The notes under the pieces are model-generated. The model saw only the letters and a program-made list of their open reading frames with translations, searched no databases and was not told the DNA's origin. A stretch of 64,000 bases of DNA from Melieria omissa (lineage: Eukaryota > Arthropoda > Insecta > Diptera > Ulidiidae), in assembly GCA_963971225.1 (NCBI GenBank), contig OZ020269.1, forward strand, positions 83,118,450 to 83,182,449, read 5' to 3'. Position 1 is the stretch's first letter. Every line of letters starts with the position of its first letter. A program made the translations under genes and the position numbers. This document shows positions 1-10,839 of the stretch, one piece after another.

Positions 1-147
1 CGTTAAATAAAGCCTTCAGCCTTCCCAAATATTGGGCTTCGTTTTATTTTTGAGACATCTCCAGCCACAGAAACAGTCGGGGAATTTTCGTATTTACTTT
101 TTATTCAATACTTTCAACTTGTTTCACTAACAAATTCCATATTAAAA

Positions 148-495
148 TTTCTTTTGGTTTTTTGTAAATGAGTTTTTCAACATGTTTTTAAACAATGAAT
201 TGTAAACTTTTTCTTGCTTATTGAGCAAAATAATTTATTTAAAAAATCAAAGTAACTAAAAGTAACTAAAAACTAATCAAAGTAACTAAAAAATCTGTTT
301 GTCCTATTTTGAGAGACAGTCACTGTCTTTCTTTTGGTTTTTTCTAAATGCATTTTTCAAAATGTTTTTAAACAATGAATTGTAAACATTTTCTTGCATA
401 TGGAATAAAAGATTTTTTTTTAATCAAAGTTCGTTGTAAATATTCTCAAAGTAACTAAAAAATCGGTGTGTCCTTTTTTGAGAGACAGTCACTGT
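148..495. repeat. Two-copy tandem duplication, period 180 bp
   Basis: Two head-to-tail copies are visible, about 148-326 and 328-495. Both begin TTTCTTTTGGTTTTTT, share TTTTTAAACAATGAATTGTA, and end GAGAGACAGTCACTGT. Small differences and a short triplication of AAGTAACTAAAA in copy one show the duplication is not recent. No coding frame runs through it. Confidence 0.8.
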
Positions 496-1603
496 ACAAC
501 AGCATTTGATATCGAAAACCTCGTTTAGTTGTCGCTGGGTAGTAGGAAGTAACATCGCTGCTGTCGCTGCTCGGAATCAGCTCACGCCGGCCGCACCACC
601 CAACCCAACTCCCCGCAGATTAAGCGTTTCTCACTGCTCTAATAATATCTTTGCCCCTCCCCCACACACACATGTACAAACATACAATATAACTTGTATT
701 ATATATGCGGAAATTAAAATATATATGAATTACAGCAACAACGAAACCATCAACAGCAACAATAACAACGCCAATAAAACCAGAACAACGCGCATACAAA
801 GAATAAACGAATTGGATAAAATTTAGCCTACGCTCGCCAGCTGTGCGCCTGTTCGAATTTGCGAGAAAGATCCGCTTTTATCTTACGGGAAAAAAGTATT
901 AGTACTAGTACACACTTTATGTTCCCGAAAATTGTCGTCGCCTCTTTCTGGCAAAGGCACTTCAACAACTACAAATTCTAAAATAGGCAGTGAAATAGTA
1001 GCGGGAACTGAACTGTAATGACTACTCACGGCTCACGATGACGACGACGATGATGCCCGGCCCGCACAACGCACAACGCACACTTCACTGTCACCTCTCG
1101 CACATGCAACGCTGTGCTGTGCTTTGCTTCACAAACTTCGTGCACAAAACTTCGTATGATTTTCCCTTTTCGCAGCAGAGAATTTTTACTACTGTCATTT
1201 TCATACCGGTTCATGAGTGCCTCGCAGCGAGACACAGATGTGCAAACCTGCACCTGAATGCATGTTCGAATGCATTTAGTATCAATAGGTATGTATGTTT
1301 GTTGTTGTGTGAATGCCGGCTCGCGTAAGGTTGAGCTGCTCAATCGCCCAGGTGAGTTACAGATTGGCAGGATGTGAACCGTGGTCGGGGTGACAGGTCA
1401 ACAAAACAAATAAGTAGATATGTGAAAAGAATATGCAAATGCGTTCAACACTTTACAGAGCCTTCGAGCACAATTGACTTGCGTTGGGCGATACAATTGA
1501 AGGCTAAACAAGCAACCACCTATTAGGTGGATTCTACAATGTACAGTGACAAACGAAATTATTGGCACAGCGACAATTTTTTAATATATTCATACGTATG
1601 TAT
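496..1603. other. Gene-free stretch with a possible 5' splice donor
   Basis: No recognisable gene. Open frames at 506-826 and 1038-1328 have no domain-like composition and overlap frames on the other strand. A consensus-like donor, CAG|GTGAGT, sits at 1349-1357 after the relatively GC-rich stretch from about 990. It could be the end of a noncoding first exon, but nothing in the window confirms this. Confidence 0.3.
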
Positions 1604-1750
1604 TAGGGATTGCAATCTCGGACAGGGGATTTTCGGGACTGAAAATCGTAATCCCGTAATCCCGGGTTTGTTATTTAGATGGAATATATTATTTTAAGGA
1701 ACTAAATCTGATTGTCCTGTATCCCGGGATTTGGGGATTGCAATTCCCAA
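1604..1750. repeat. Candidate short inverted-repeat element (MITE-like)
   Basis: The left end TAGGGATTGCAATCTCG and the right end, read in reverse complement as TTGGGAATTGCAATCCC, form imperfect terminal repeats, with inner CCCGGG-type repeats. There is no convincing target duplication, so the class is unresolved; a hAT-type MITE is possible. No coding capacity. Confidence 0.45.
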
Positions 1751-1942
1751 TGTGTGTGTGTATACATATAACTTTTTTGCTTTCAGTTTTTCAAACCAAA
1801 ACTCAACAATTGAAACTATTTCAGGAGTTAATCACTTGATAAAACTAGAAAAGAAGGCTAGGTTAGGGTAATAACTTAGGATGCTCACATAGGCCAGTAT
1901 TGACTCATTGTGTTACTACAAGAAGAAGGACCTACAACTATA

Positions 1943-2798
1943 GGGTTTTCCAATAAGAGGAGTTATTTTGGTATACAAAGAAAAATTCAATTTTTTGATA
2001 TAAATGATCGGATGTTTATTTCGTAATAAAGAGAAAGGTATGCCGCTAATAATGAAAAATAACATCAGCCAATTGGCCACCACGACCACGCTTACAGGAC
2101 CATATCCTTTTCATGAAATTTTCCATAACCAAATCGCAAAGTGGCTGCCCTATGTCCTCGATAGCCTCACGAAGGAGTCGCAAGGTGTTAAATCACAAGA
2201 CCTCGGTGGCCAATTGTGATCACCTCTTCCAGAGATCACACGGTCCGGAAACTTTTCCCGTAAAAGAGCAATGGTTTCGTTGCTTGTGTGGCACGTAGCG
2301 CCGTCTTGTTGAAAGTAAACGTTGTCCAGATCAATACCATCCCACTCCGACCATAAAAAATCATTAATCATCTCTCGATAGCGCAATCCATTCACCGTAT
2401 CTGTTGATCCAACCTCATTTTCGAAAAAGTAAGGTCCAATGACCCCGCCGGACCATAAACCGCACCAAACAGTCACACGTTGAGGATGGAGAGGCTTCTC
2501 AACAATAACTCTTGGGTTTTCCGAGCCCCAGATGCGACAATTTTGCTTGTTGACGTAGCCACCGAGGTGAAAATGGGCCTCATCAGTCAAGCTTTAGTTT
2601 TGCGAACTGTGACTGCAAGATTTTCACCATTTTTGTAGTGAATTTTAATAATTTCAATGCGTTGTTGAAGCGTGTATCGTTCCATTTTTAGTAATGGCGT
2701 AGTTTCTACTTGTCAAATGTCAAAGAATAAAAGCTTCAAAAGTGACAGCTATCGAAATACCGGGTGATTCAAAATAACATCTCTTGTTGGAAACCCCT
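1943..2798 (-). mobile_element. Deleted DD41D (rosa-type) mariner element
   Basis: The element is flanked by TA at 1941-1942 and 2799-2800. Its ends are imperfect inverted repeats: GGGTTTTCCAATAAGAGGAG on the left and GGGGTTTCCAACAAGAGATG on the right in reverse complement. At 856 bp it is shorter than a full mariner of about 1.3 kb, because the middle of the transposase is deleted. The spacing of the last two catalytic aspartates, 41 residues, matches the DD41D group first described as rosa from a fruit fly. That family assignment comes from memory. Confidence 0.8.
2046..2685 (-). pseudogene. Transposase remnant, DD41D mariner
   Basis: The remnant would cut and paste the surrounding element. 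From an ATG at 2685 the frame reads MERYTLQQRIEIIKIHYKNG, a helix-turn-helix-type start, and stops after about 32 residues at the deletion point. It resumes in another frame near 2590 with TDEAHFHLGGYVNKQNCRIW, the part before the second catalytic aspartate. It then shows VYFQQDGATCHTS (second D) and SCDLTPCDSF (third D), with 41 residues between the aspartates. After that the frame shifts, and the tail ends at a stop near 2046. The DNA-binding middle and first aspartate region are missing and at least two frames are used, so it is dead. Confidence 0.8.
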
Positions 2799-2800
2799 AT

Positions 2801-3311
2801 ATATATCTCCTTCCCCCGGACCGAAGAGAGAAATCATTTAGACTTTAGTTGACAGGTTGGTCAGGACAGAGCAGGTCAACCAGACAAGGCCTAAGATGAC
2901 AAAGTCTCGTAAGGGCCAGGGCTGGATCCTAGGGTCCAATGATCAGTTTGAACTACCATCGTAAAGGTAATTGTGTCCAGGAGCCCAGAAGCTATTTGCA
3001 CTTCTTATGGAGAACAGAAGGTATAATTTAATGGTAAATTTGTTTCTCTGTAGCGAAAAATGCAATCAATACAATAAAGGTGAATCATTTAGAGAGTTTG
3101 CCAGATCTGAGAAACACAAGCAAATGTTTACTCAGTTCAAGAAACAAAAATGACTTTTGTTATAACGGTACCTCTGAAGCTTGTTACATACTTAGAAAAC
3201 TCACGGAGAAAGGAGTTTTTGGAACAGGTATTCTCGGTTTAAGTAGAAGTATGGGTCCATATGGCTCAATGTATTAACCGAAGGTTATAGCGAACCAAGT
3301 GGAGTGGTCTA
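2801..3311. other. Gene-free stretch between two transposons
   Basis: About 510 bp with no recognised feature. Short open frames at 2971-3153 and 3080-3277 overlap each other and resemble nothing I know. It may be old transposon sequence. Confidence 0.4.
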
Positions 3312-4922
3312 TCTATAACATATATATAAAAATCAAATAAATTCCGTATGTGTTCTATAGACTCCCAAACCACCAGACCTATTTTAATAAAATATTACGT
3401 GTGTGTTTACGGGCACCGTGTGGAAGGTTCTTAGCATAGGGGGCGTGGCATTATTCAAGGGGGCGTGGCACCGCCCATACAACTCAATTCTTTAATATTG
3501 AATATCTTCAGAATAATAAGTCGTATAGCATTGAAATTTGGTACAGTGTCATGGCGTAAACATGTTGTTCGACCGGTAAAATTTAATGGGCGTTGGACAA
3601 GGGGCGTGGCACTTTTTAAATTCCGGTGTAACTTTCGAACTATAGCGTTCACATCAGTGAAACTCGGTACAAACTAACGATTTGGTCGTGTCCTTCGACA
3701 GGGAGAATAGGGTGGGTTTTTGACAAGGGGGCGTGGCACCGCCCATACAACCCAACTTTTTGATATGGAATATCTTCGGAATTATAAGTCGTATAGCATT
3801 GAAATTTGGTACAGTGTCATGGCCTAAACATGTTGTTCGACCGGTAAAATTTAATGGGCGTTGGACAAGGGGCGTGGCACTTTTTAAATTCCGGTGTAAC
3901 TTTCGAACTTTCGAAGCGTTCACATCAGTGAAACTCGGTACAAACTAACGATTTGGTCGTGTCCTTCGACAGGGAGAATAGGGTGGGTTTTTGATAAGGG
4001 GCGTGGCACCGCCCATACAAGCCAACTTTTTAATACGGAATATCTTCGGAATTATAAGTCGTATAGCATTGAAATTTGGTACAGTGTCATGGCGTAAACA
4101 TGTTGTTCGACCGGTAAAATTTAATGGGCGTTGGACAAGGGGCGTGGCACTTTTTAAATTCCGGTGTAACTTTCGAACTATAGCGTTCACATCAGTGAAA
4201 CTCGGTACAAACTAACGATTTGGTCGTGTCCTTCGACAGGGAGAATAGGGTGGGTTTTTGACAAGGGGCGTGGCACCGCCCATACAAGCCAACTTTTTAA
4301 TACGGAATATCTTCGGAATTATAAGTCGTATAGCATTGAAATTTGGTACAGTGTCATGGCGTAAACATGTTGTTCGACCGGTAAAATTTAATGGGCGTTG
4401 GACAAGGGGCGTGGCACTTTTTAAATTCCGGTGTAACTTTCGAACTATAGCGTTCACATCAGTGAAACTCGGTACAAACTAACGATTTGGTCGTGTCCTT
4501 CGACAGGGAGAATAGGGTGGGTTTTTGACAAGGGGGCGTGGCACCGCCCATACAACCCAACTTTTTGATATGGAATATCTTCGGAATTATAAGTCGCTCA
4601 GCATTGAAATTTGGAACAGTGTCATGGCGTAAACGTGTCGTTCCACAAATAAAATTTAATGGGCGTCAGACAAGGCGCGTGGCGCATTGTTTGTGACCCA
4701 AATATTTTGCTGAACTTTAAGTGGCACAGCAATGAAACTAAGTACGAACCTACCATTTTCCCTTCCGAAAGACGGGATGGTGCGGGTATTGAACAAGGGG
4801 GCTTGGAACCGCCCATATAACTTAAATCTATATATATATACAAGAAAGTGACTGTATGTGAGTTACGGCATCACACACAAACGGACCGTTTGGGCGAGAC
4901 GAAGTTTGCCCCGTCAGCTAGT
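3312..4922 (+). mobile_element. Non-autonomous Helitron (DINE/HINE-like) with internal tandem array
   Basis: The 5' end is TCTATAACATATATATAAAA, preceded by A at 3311. The 3' end is CTAGT at 4918-4922, followed by T. A short hairpin (GGGCGAG at 4892-4898 with TTTGCCC at 4905-4911) lies six bases before the CTAGT end. These are the hallmarks of Helitrons: a TC start, a CTRRT end, a 3' hairpin and insertion between A and T. There are no terminal inverted repeats, no target duplication and no Rep/helicase frame, so the element depends on another for movement. The whole core is a minisatellite, as in the DINE-1 type of fly Helitrons. Family placement is from memory. Confidence 0.78.
3461..4840. 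repeat. Tandem array of about 268-bp units, five copies
   Basis: Units begin at the motif GGGCGTGGCACCGCCCATAC at 3461, 3729, 3999, 4266 and 4534, giving periods of 268, 270, 267 and 268. Units 1-4 are nearly identical, including GAAATTTGGTACAGTGTCAT and a second GGGCGTGGCAC box about 140 bp in. Unit 5 is intact for about 90 bp and then diverges towards the Helitron 3' end. Open frames on both strands in each unit repeat with the unit and are not genes. Confidence 0.92.
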
Positions 4923-6824
4923 TCTCAATAAAATTGGGTAAGCTAGTTAACCTGGGTCTGCTGAACTGAAATTTCCATTTAAGTTTTGCTAAAATTTTGT
5001 CTAAAATTTGCTATTTTCGTAATTTTTTGAAAGCTATAGCACCAAGTGTATTGGCTAAATTTTTCAGATTTTACATTTAATCAGATGCGGCAACATTGAT
5101 ATATACAAAGGGCAACAGAAATTGTATGAGGAGCCTTAAGCTTTGCAATAAGATTGATTATAGTAAATGTATCTTTTGCATTTCTACAGTTTTTTTTCAT
5201 TTTTCATGTAAGTTACATACTTTCAGGTATAATTAAAGTATATTTTGTCAAAAAATTTGTGTTTAGATCACTTTTCAAATTGAATTATTTTCTGAGATCG
5301 AAAGATGTCGCAGGATGTGAATACTTTGTCCGACAAAGAAAGAATGCTTCGTAAAATAAACAAAAATCTAGCACGTTTGCTTTTCTATGTCGTGCACACC
5401 TTCGCTTCAAGTGTCAATTCTAAAATGTAAATGCCAACATAAATACATCTCCCCATCCAATGCCGGGTCTTCCAAAGCTATAAACGCCAGCAGCTCAACT
5501 GTACGAAAACTTCTAAAACGCAAAACCTTTATCGAAAAGTTGCTTTATAGATTCATTAAAATGATTGGCTTCAACATTTACCACTCACACTGCAAGCGCG
5601 CAGACACTTTAAAAGCGTCCAACACAAAATCCACGTCAGCGCCAGCAAGAGCCGAGGGGGTCATACACTTTAATACAAAACCCAAGTGCGAACAGGAGGA
5701 CGCCGGGGACGGGGGGCGAGGGGACAAGCAGATCTGGCTGCATACATTTTCTTGCCACAATTTCTACGCGCTTGTTGGCTCGTCTCTTGTCGGTATTCTT
5801 TTCCAATGCGTCGTCGTTGTCGCTGTCGTTGTTGTTGTCGTTTCATTTCGTTTCGTTTTGTGTTCCTTTTGGGGCACTCTCCCAGTCACAATCCCTCCAA
5901 TTAGCTTAATTGTGTACACTTTGGTGGATTTCGTGTATGGTGTTTCCGCTGGGCGCCGACTGTCAGCCAGCGGGACACTGCGGCCGGTCGCCCCGTAGGT
6001 GCAGGGGGCGCGCCTGTGCCCGGTCACGGCACACAACGCTGCCGGGTGCCGCACATTTTGCGCACATGCGCACATTCATTCGTCGGCCACACCGCCTCCC
6101 ACCTCCTTCGGCTCCCTACCCACCCGCACTCAGTGGTTCCGCGAGAGGCGGAAATTTATGTTTGCCAAGTTACTCATTAAAACCGTAGTAGACATGATTT
6201 TAATTTGATTTTCCTGCTTGCCTTTTCTAATGCACCCCTCGTCCTCATTCCAATTGAAGTGTGCCAATATTTTCAGCGCATTTTCGGTTAATTAAATTGG
6301 TAAGGTCATGAAATATTCAACTGATTGAATTACATTCCCAGCGAGTTGAGGCTGCAGATTTCGCTTTCACTCTCGTTCGGCGATGCGTTCTTCAGAAACC
6401 AAGGCTTTTTCGGAGCTTTATTGGGATTATGTGAAGTAGCCATAAAACAAAGAAAGGTACTTAAGTGTATGTAAAGTAGCCGCCAGCAACTGGCTTTACG
6501 ATTCAATTCGGTTCAATGGCAGAAGCACTGAAAGACGAATGTGTTTTGAATACTAAGAGCGACAAAAGATACGACGGCACGAACTGAATCAGTCATCTAA
6601 AACCATAAAATTGACAGAACAGACCAATTTTGCTGACTCGATATCCCTAATCAATGCTAAAGACATTTAGAAATCGATTAAAAAGTTGGTAAAATACAGA
6701 ATTCGATGCTTCAAATTAGGAACTATTCGGATTTGTCTGGAGTGTTTATGGTAATAAATACAGGTGTTAATGTTTGTTAGTTATGAATGTTGGGATTTTT
6801 TTCACAAACTGTTTATTTCATATA
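4923..6824. other. Gene-free stretch, moderate GC in its second half
   Basis: About 1.9 kb without a supported gene. The longest frame, 5387-5998 (203 residues), starts in AT-rich DNA, becomes a run of V, F and S from a TCG/GTT-rich tract (5810-5850), and overlaps open frames on both strands, so I do not call it. GC rises between about 5600 and 6150. No transposon ends were seen. Confidence 0.4.
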
Positions 6825-7372
6825 TCAGGTGTACAAGTAGAAAACCGCCGTTTTCCACTGGGTGGTGCCACCTTTGGAAATCGGTGAGAGAATTCCGATC
6901 AGAAACATCACATGGCAAGCTAAGATATCGGTTAACAACTCCACATCATCTCGCTTGTTTATTCTTATTGTCCATTTTTTTGTTGGTGCGTGAAGATGTC
7001 GAAATTTGAACCGAATAAGCGTCATTTGCGGGAGATTTTGCTTTTCGCGTTTCATTCGAAAAAATCTGCAGCTGAAGCGCGTCGAATGATTGTAGCAACT
7101 TATAGTGAGTCGTGTAACAGTGAAAGAATGTGTCGAGAATGGTTCGTGAAATTCAAAAAAAAGTGATTATGACGTGAAAGACAAGGATCGGCCGGGTCCC
7201 GTGAAAAAGTTTGAAGATGCAGCTTTGGAGACTCTGTTGGATGAAGATTCTTGTCAGACGCAACAAGAACTCGCGGATTCTTTGGGTGTGACTCAGCAAT
7301 CCATTTCCCTTGCTATACGCAATAAAGCCTCAAATTATGAAAAAAACGGCGGTTTTCTACTTGTACACCCAA
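6825..7372 (+). mobile_element. Deleted mauritiana-type mariner element
   Basis: The 548-bp element lies between TA at 6823-6824 and TA at 7373-7374. Its ends are TCAGGTGTACAAGTAGAAAA on the left and, in reverse complement, TTGGGTGTACAAGTAGAAAA on the right, continuing to match for about eight more bases. The start closely resembles the terminal repeats of Mos1-type mariners (GGTGTACAAGTA). Only the 5' part of the transposase survives; the frame runs from about residue 107 straight into the right terminal repeat. Confidence 0.88.
6996..7330 (+). pseudogene. N-terminal transposase remnant, mauritiana-type mariner
   Basis: The ATG at 6996 opens MSKFEPNKRHLREILLFAFH, followed by KKSAAEARRM, the first helix-turn-helix of a mariner DNA-binding domain, and SERMCREWFVKFK. 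A run of eight A at about 7157 carries one extra base and causes a stop. In the next frame the protein continues DYDVKDKDRPGPVKKFEDA and LLDEDSCQTQQELADSLGV, the second helix-turn-helix, up to SISLAIR. The catalytic domain is deleted. It can neither make a full transposase nor cut DNA. Confidence 0.85.
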
Positions 7373-7781
7373 TACAATTCTTAAAATTCTGAGTTTTTTG
7401 GTATTTAGAATCGATAATTTCAAGAATCGAGTACTACCAACTTTTCAGTATCATTTCCACTCTATTTTTGTATGTCGTATATTCGCAATGACGCTTGTAA
7501 CGGACCATAGAGAGAGAGAGAAAGATGGTATAAAAAAATGGAAACAAAATTAACTAATATAACCATTATTACGAGGACTATCGAGGTGTTTTCTTCATTC
7601 ATTGTTTTGTTTGTTTTTATTGGATGGTGTGACCAATAATTTTTCAAAGAGATTTTGGCTTTAGTAAAGATTTTTTAATGACCCCAATCAAGAACTGATT
7701 CATGATTTATGATGCTACGAATTTTTCTAAACCCTTTAACTTTAGATATACTACGGACCCAAAGATCATTCAGACTCCCGG
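7373..7781. other. Gene-free stretch
   Basis: AT-rich DNA with a short AG run (7510-7525). No gene or element end recognised. Confidence 0.4.
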
Positions 7782-8350
7782 ACCTCTGTAGTATCTTTTA
7801 GGCAGAGATCTTTCTGGAAAGCTGCTGAACTAATCCGTAACAGTGGATTATCCCTTACAGATGTCACAATCTTTGTGGAAAGACAGGCAGCCCTTAGTGT
7901 ACTGGAAACAGCAGTGGTGAAATCAAACGTAGTGCAAAGTTGTCGCACTGCACTTCAAGGTATATGGCATCACCGAGTCACTCTCAACTGACGAGGTATA
8001 CCCGAAGTAGATAACTCTGTGCTTCCTCCGATATCCAGTGACGTCTGAAGAAGTAGAAACGATTCAACACTTCCTTTGCCAGTGCCCGACTCTGCAGTTA
8101 TGCCGACTCCGTACTTTGGGGGAAAGATTCGTAGCGAACCTGGTTTGCGCGGCAAAAGTTGAAATTCCGGATCTTCCGCTCTGTTTTATCAAGAGATCGA
8201 ACTGGTGTGGCCCGGATTAAGACTGATTGGTTAGCTCCAGAACTATTTAACAAGGGATTCACAATGGACCACTTTGGCTTTCGGTTTGAAATGCTTCCTT
8301 TGTGCTGTATACACCCTTCCCTTCCCTATCCTAACCTGACCTGACCTAAC
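7782..8350 (+). pseudogene. LINE (non-LTR retrotransposon) 3' fragment
   Basis: At 7860-7990 the frame reads DVTIFVERQAALSVLETAVV and then VQSCRTALQGIWHHRVTLN before a stop, like the RNase H domain at the end of many fly LINE polyproteins. From 8038 another frame reads SEEVETIQHFLCQCPTLQLC, like the C-terminal cysteine/histidine segment. The end at 8329-8350 is a run of CTAACCTGACCTGACC type, like a LINE 3' tail. Sequence between the two parts is missing and stops are present, so this is a dead 5'-truncated copy. The clade is not certain. Confidence 0.7.
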
Positions 8351-10560
8351 TTTAGATTAGACTCAAAACTTTAATTAGACGTTACCTCTTTGCGTATGTT
8401 ACTTGCATATTACAGACTCAGACCAACTAAATGATTCCATACCCAGATATTTTGTTTTCTTGGTGACAAGTGACATGTCTGGTTTTCCTGCACTTATTCA
8501 ACCAAGATTTTTCATGTTGAAAGAAGTTAAAGACGATTTTCAAATAATAACATTGAATTTAAGACAACTTCTAACGTCTGAAAAAAGTTTTTTATGGGTT
8601 CAAATCCAACCAAGCAAAGCAAATTAGCGAATTGTGTGAAATTTGATTACCAATTAAAATGCAAAACAATTAAAATTAATGAAGTCCTTGCACTCTCACT
8701 CTCATTTTTGCTCGTTCTTCTTTCTCACTCTCAACACAAATTGGTAAATAAACGAAATTCATGGGGGAAGACCCACAAGCCACAATAATAACAACAACAA
8801 CCAAACACAACAATCAGAACAAACATGAGCACCGGCAATTGAAAGACGCGCCACCAATCAACCCTGAATGCAGTTATTCAAATTGCGGCCCCCCGAACGC
8901 ATCACAGGCCTTGCACGCTCCTCTCAACCTGCCAACCGGCCCCCTTTCCATCGCCTCTACTTCCACATCATTTGAACAGCTCGAAAGTGCATCCGAAAGT
9001 GCCCGCCGAACGCAGCATCTCTGCATTTGCAACTTTTTCCAATGTTGCTGTGCAACGTGCCACCAGGAGCTACTGCCGAAGCAACAGCAACAGCGGCAGC
9101 TACTGTACGCAAGCGAGCAACACTGTGCGTTGTCGCACTTTTGCCACAAATCGCGCACGAACGAAGGAGCCAGCAAGTGAACGCAACACGAGTGCAACGC
9201 AACATTGCAACCAGCCGCACAGCAATCAAGTGGCAGTGGATGTGTCACTGCAACAGCGACTAAAACAGTTCACACAGTGCCAGCGATATCTACGGCAAAT
9301 ATGACAACAACAACAACAACAATAGCAAATAATTGTTGGCAATTTGCGATTTTCTTCTCTTTTGTGGCGCAGCTATGACGCGCTGCTGCTTTTTTTATTG
9401 TGCGCTATTTTTGCGCCATTTAACCCTTGTGTGCACAGCTAAAAGAAACATGTGCGAAAGAAAAACATAGCTCGTTCGTGTTGTTGTACCGAATTATTAA
9501 CTACTCGATTAATAAAGGAATCCACTGGACTTGCTTCTTGCAGATATCGATTGAGAATTCTTCGATCTGCTGCCATAAAGTTGCTTGACAATTTGTGAAG
9601 CCAGGGTTAATGCCATCGGCTCCTGTGCTCCTGCAGCTGCTGTTGTGATAGTTGCTGCGACTACTATTGTTGTTGTTGCTGTTTATGTTTAGTCGTTGTT
9701 TTGTTGTTATTATTTTAGTTGTTGCCCCCCGGTTTGTGTGTTGTTGCTGTTGGAACCGGTTTCACTCGACTGGTGGAACTTCCTTTTTTTCTTATATTGC
9801 GCGCTTTCCTTCCCTCCTCGTGTTTTTCGCTATACATACAACAACAACTTGTTGTGGTTGCTGTTGACGCTAAAAAAGAAGTGTCTGCAACATTTCTCCT
9901 GCTTCACATTGTATCGCCACCTAGTTGCTATTGTTGTTGTTGTTGCTTATTTATTTTCCAGATACGCATCCGTTGTTGCAACAAACTGGGCTGCGGTTTT
10001 TGCTGAGCGCCCAGTTGTTGGTGGCACGAAACAACAACAGTGGCGCCCTCTGCATGTTGCAGATGAGCCACACACAGGCCGCTCGCCTGCAAGAAGCCAC
10101 AGCGGCAACGGCTACCGGCAGCAAGCGGCACCCGAACAGTTGCCACACGCTGTTGCCAAGACGCCAAGCAGCGTGTTGCATGTTGCAAGCACATGCGGCC
10201 AAATGTTGCAGCAGGCCCAAGATGCAGCAGCTGAAGTGGCTGCACAATAAACAAAACAACACTAACAACAACAACCAGTACCAGTGAGTTGTGCAGCAAG
10301 CGGAATGAGGCGCACTCGGACATATGTGGGCCGTCGCATCTGTCCTCGCGCCAATATTGCCAGCTGTGCTGACTGACTGACTGGCTGGCTGGTAGGCGGC
10401 CGGTTGAGCGGAGCCTGCAAAGGAGCAGCGCCACTTTTTTCCGACTGCTGCAAGTGCAGCGCAGCAGCTGCCAAGTGGCAGACCGCGTTGGTTCAGTGCG
10501 ACAGCGTTTCGTGTTCATGTTGTGTTTGTACTCATTGCAGTGTTCGTATGGTAATTGCTC
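8351..10560. other. Gene-free stretch, rich in CAA, CAG and TTG
   Basis: About 2.2 kb. From 8760 to 10300 it is packed with CAACAA, CAGCAA and TTGTTG runs that keep several frames open on both strands (8761-9180, 9696-10250, 9928-10518). The predicted peptides are low-complexity Q, N, C, L and V and overlap each other, so none is called. This composition is usual for fly intron or intergenic regulatory DNA. Confidence 0.5.
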
Positions 10561-10601
<41 letters not shown>

Positions 10602-10602
10602 G
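10561..10602. repeat. (TTG)n microsatellite
   Basis: About 14 uninterrupted TTG units. They produce runs of V, C or L in forward frames and of N in a reverse frame, which explains the overlapping open frames at 10404-10790. Confidence 0.95.
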
Positions 10603-10839
10603 GGGAAGTATTTATTTTTGTAAATATTGTCGCTATCATTGCGAACAATATTGCGATGTGTGGGCCGTTTGTCATTTAATATAAATAAATATTTTCTATG
10701 TACATATAAATGTTTGTCCTGACTGACTGTCTGACTGACTGACGGATTCATCATCGCCCAGCCAAAACCGCTAAAGCTACAAACATGCAATTTAAACTGT
10801 AGCTGTAACTTGAAAAATTAACCACCGCTAAGAAGGACT

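Noticed and set aside
1349..1357. CAG|GTGAGT as a real first-exon boundary
   Set aside because: The motif is good, but no coding exon, acceptor or promoter could be tied to it.
3455..4482. Eight look-alike open frames on both strands (for example residues APPIQ...KLGTN)
   Set aside because: They repeat with the 268-bp units of the Helitron array on both strands, so they are one noncoding repeat read many times.
5387..5998. 203-residue open frame
   Set aside because: It shows no domain, includes a V/F/S run from a simple TCG/GTT tract, and overlaps reverse-strand frames.
9696..10518. Frames of 184 and 196 residues on opposite strands
   Set aside because: CAG/CAA/TTG richness keeps both strands open; the peptides are low-complexity and overlap.
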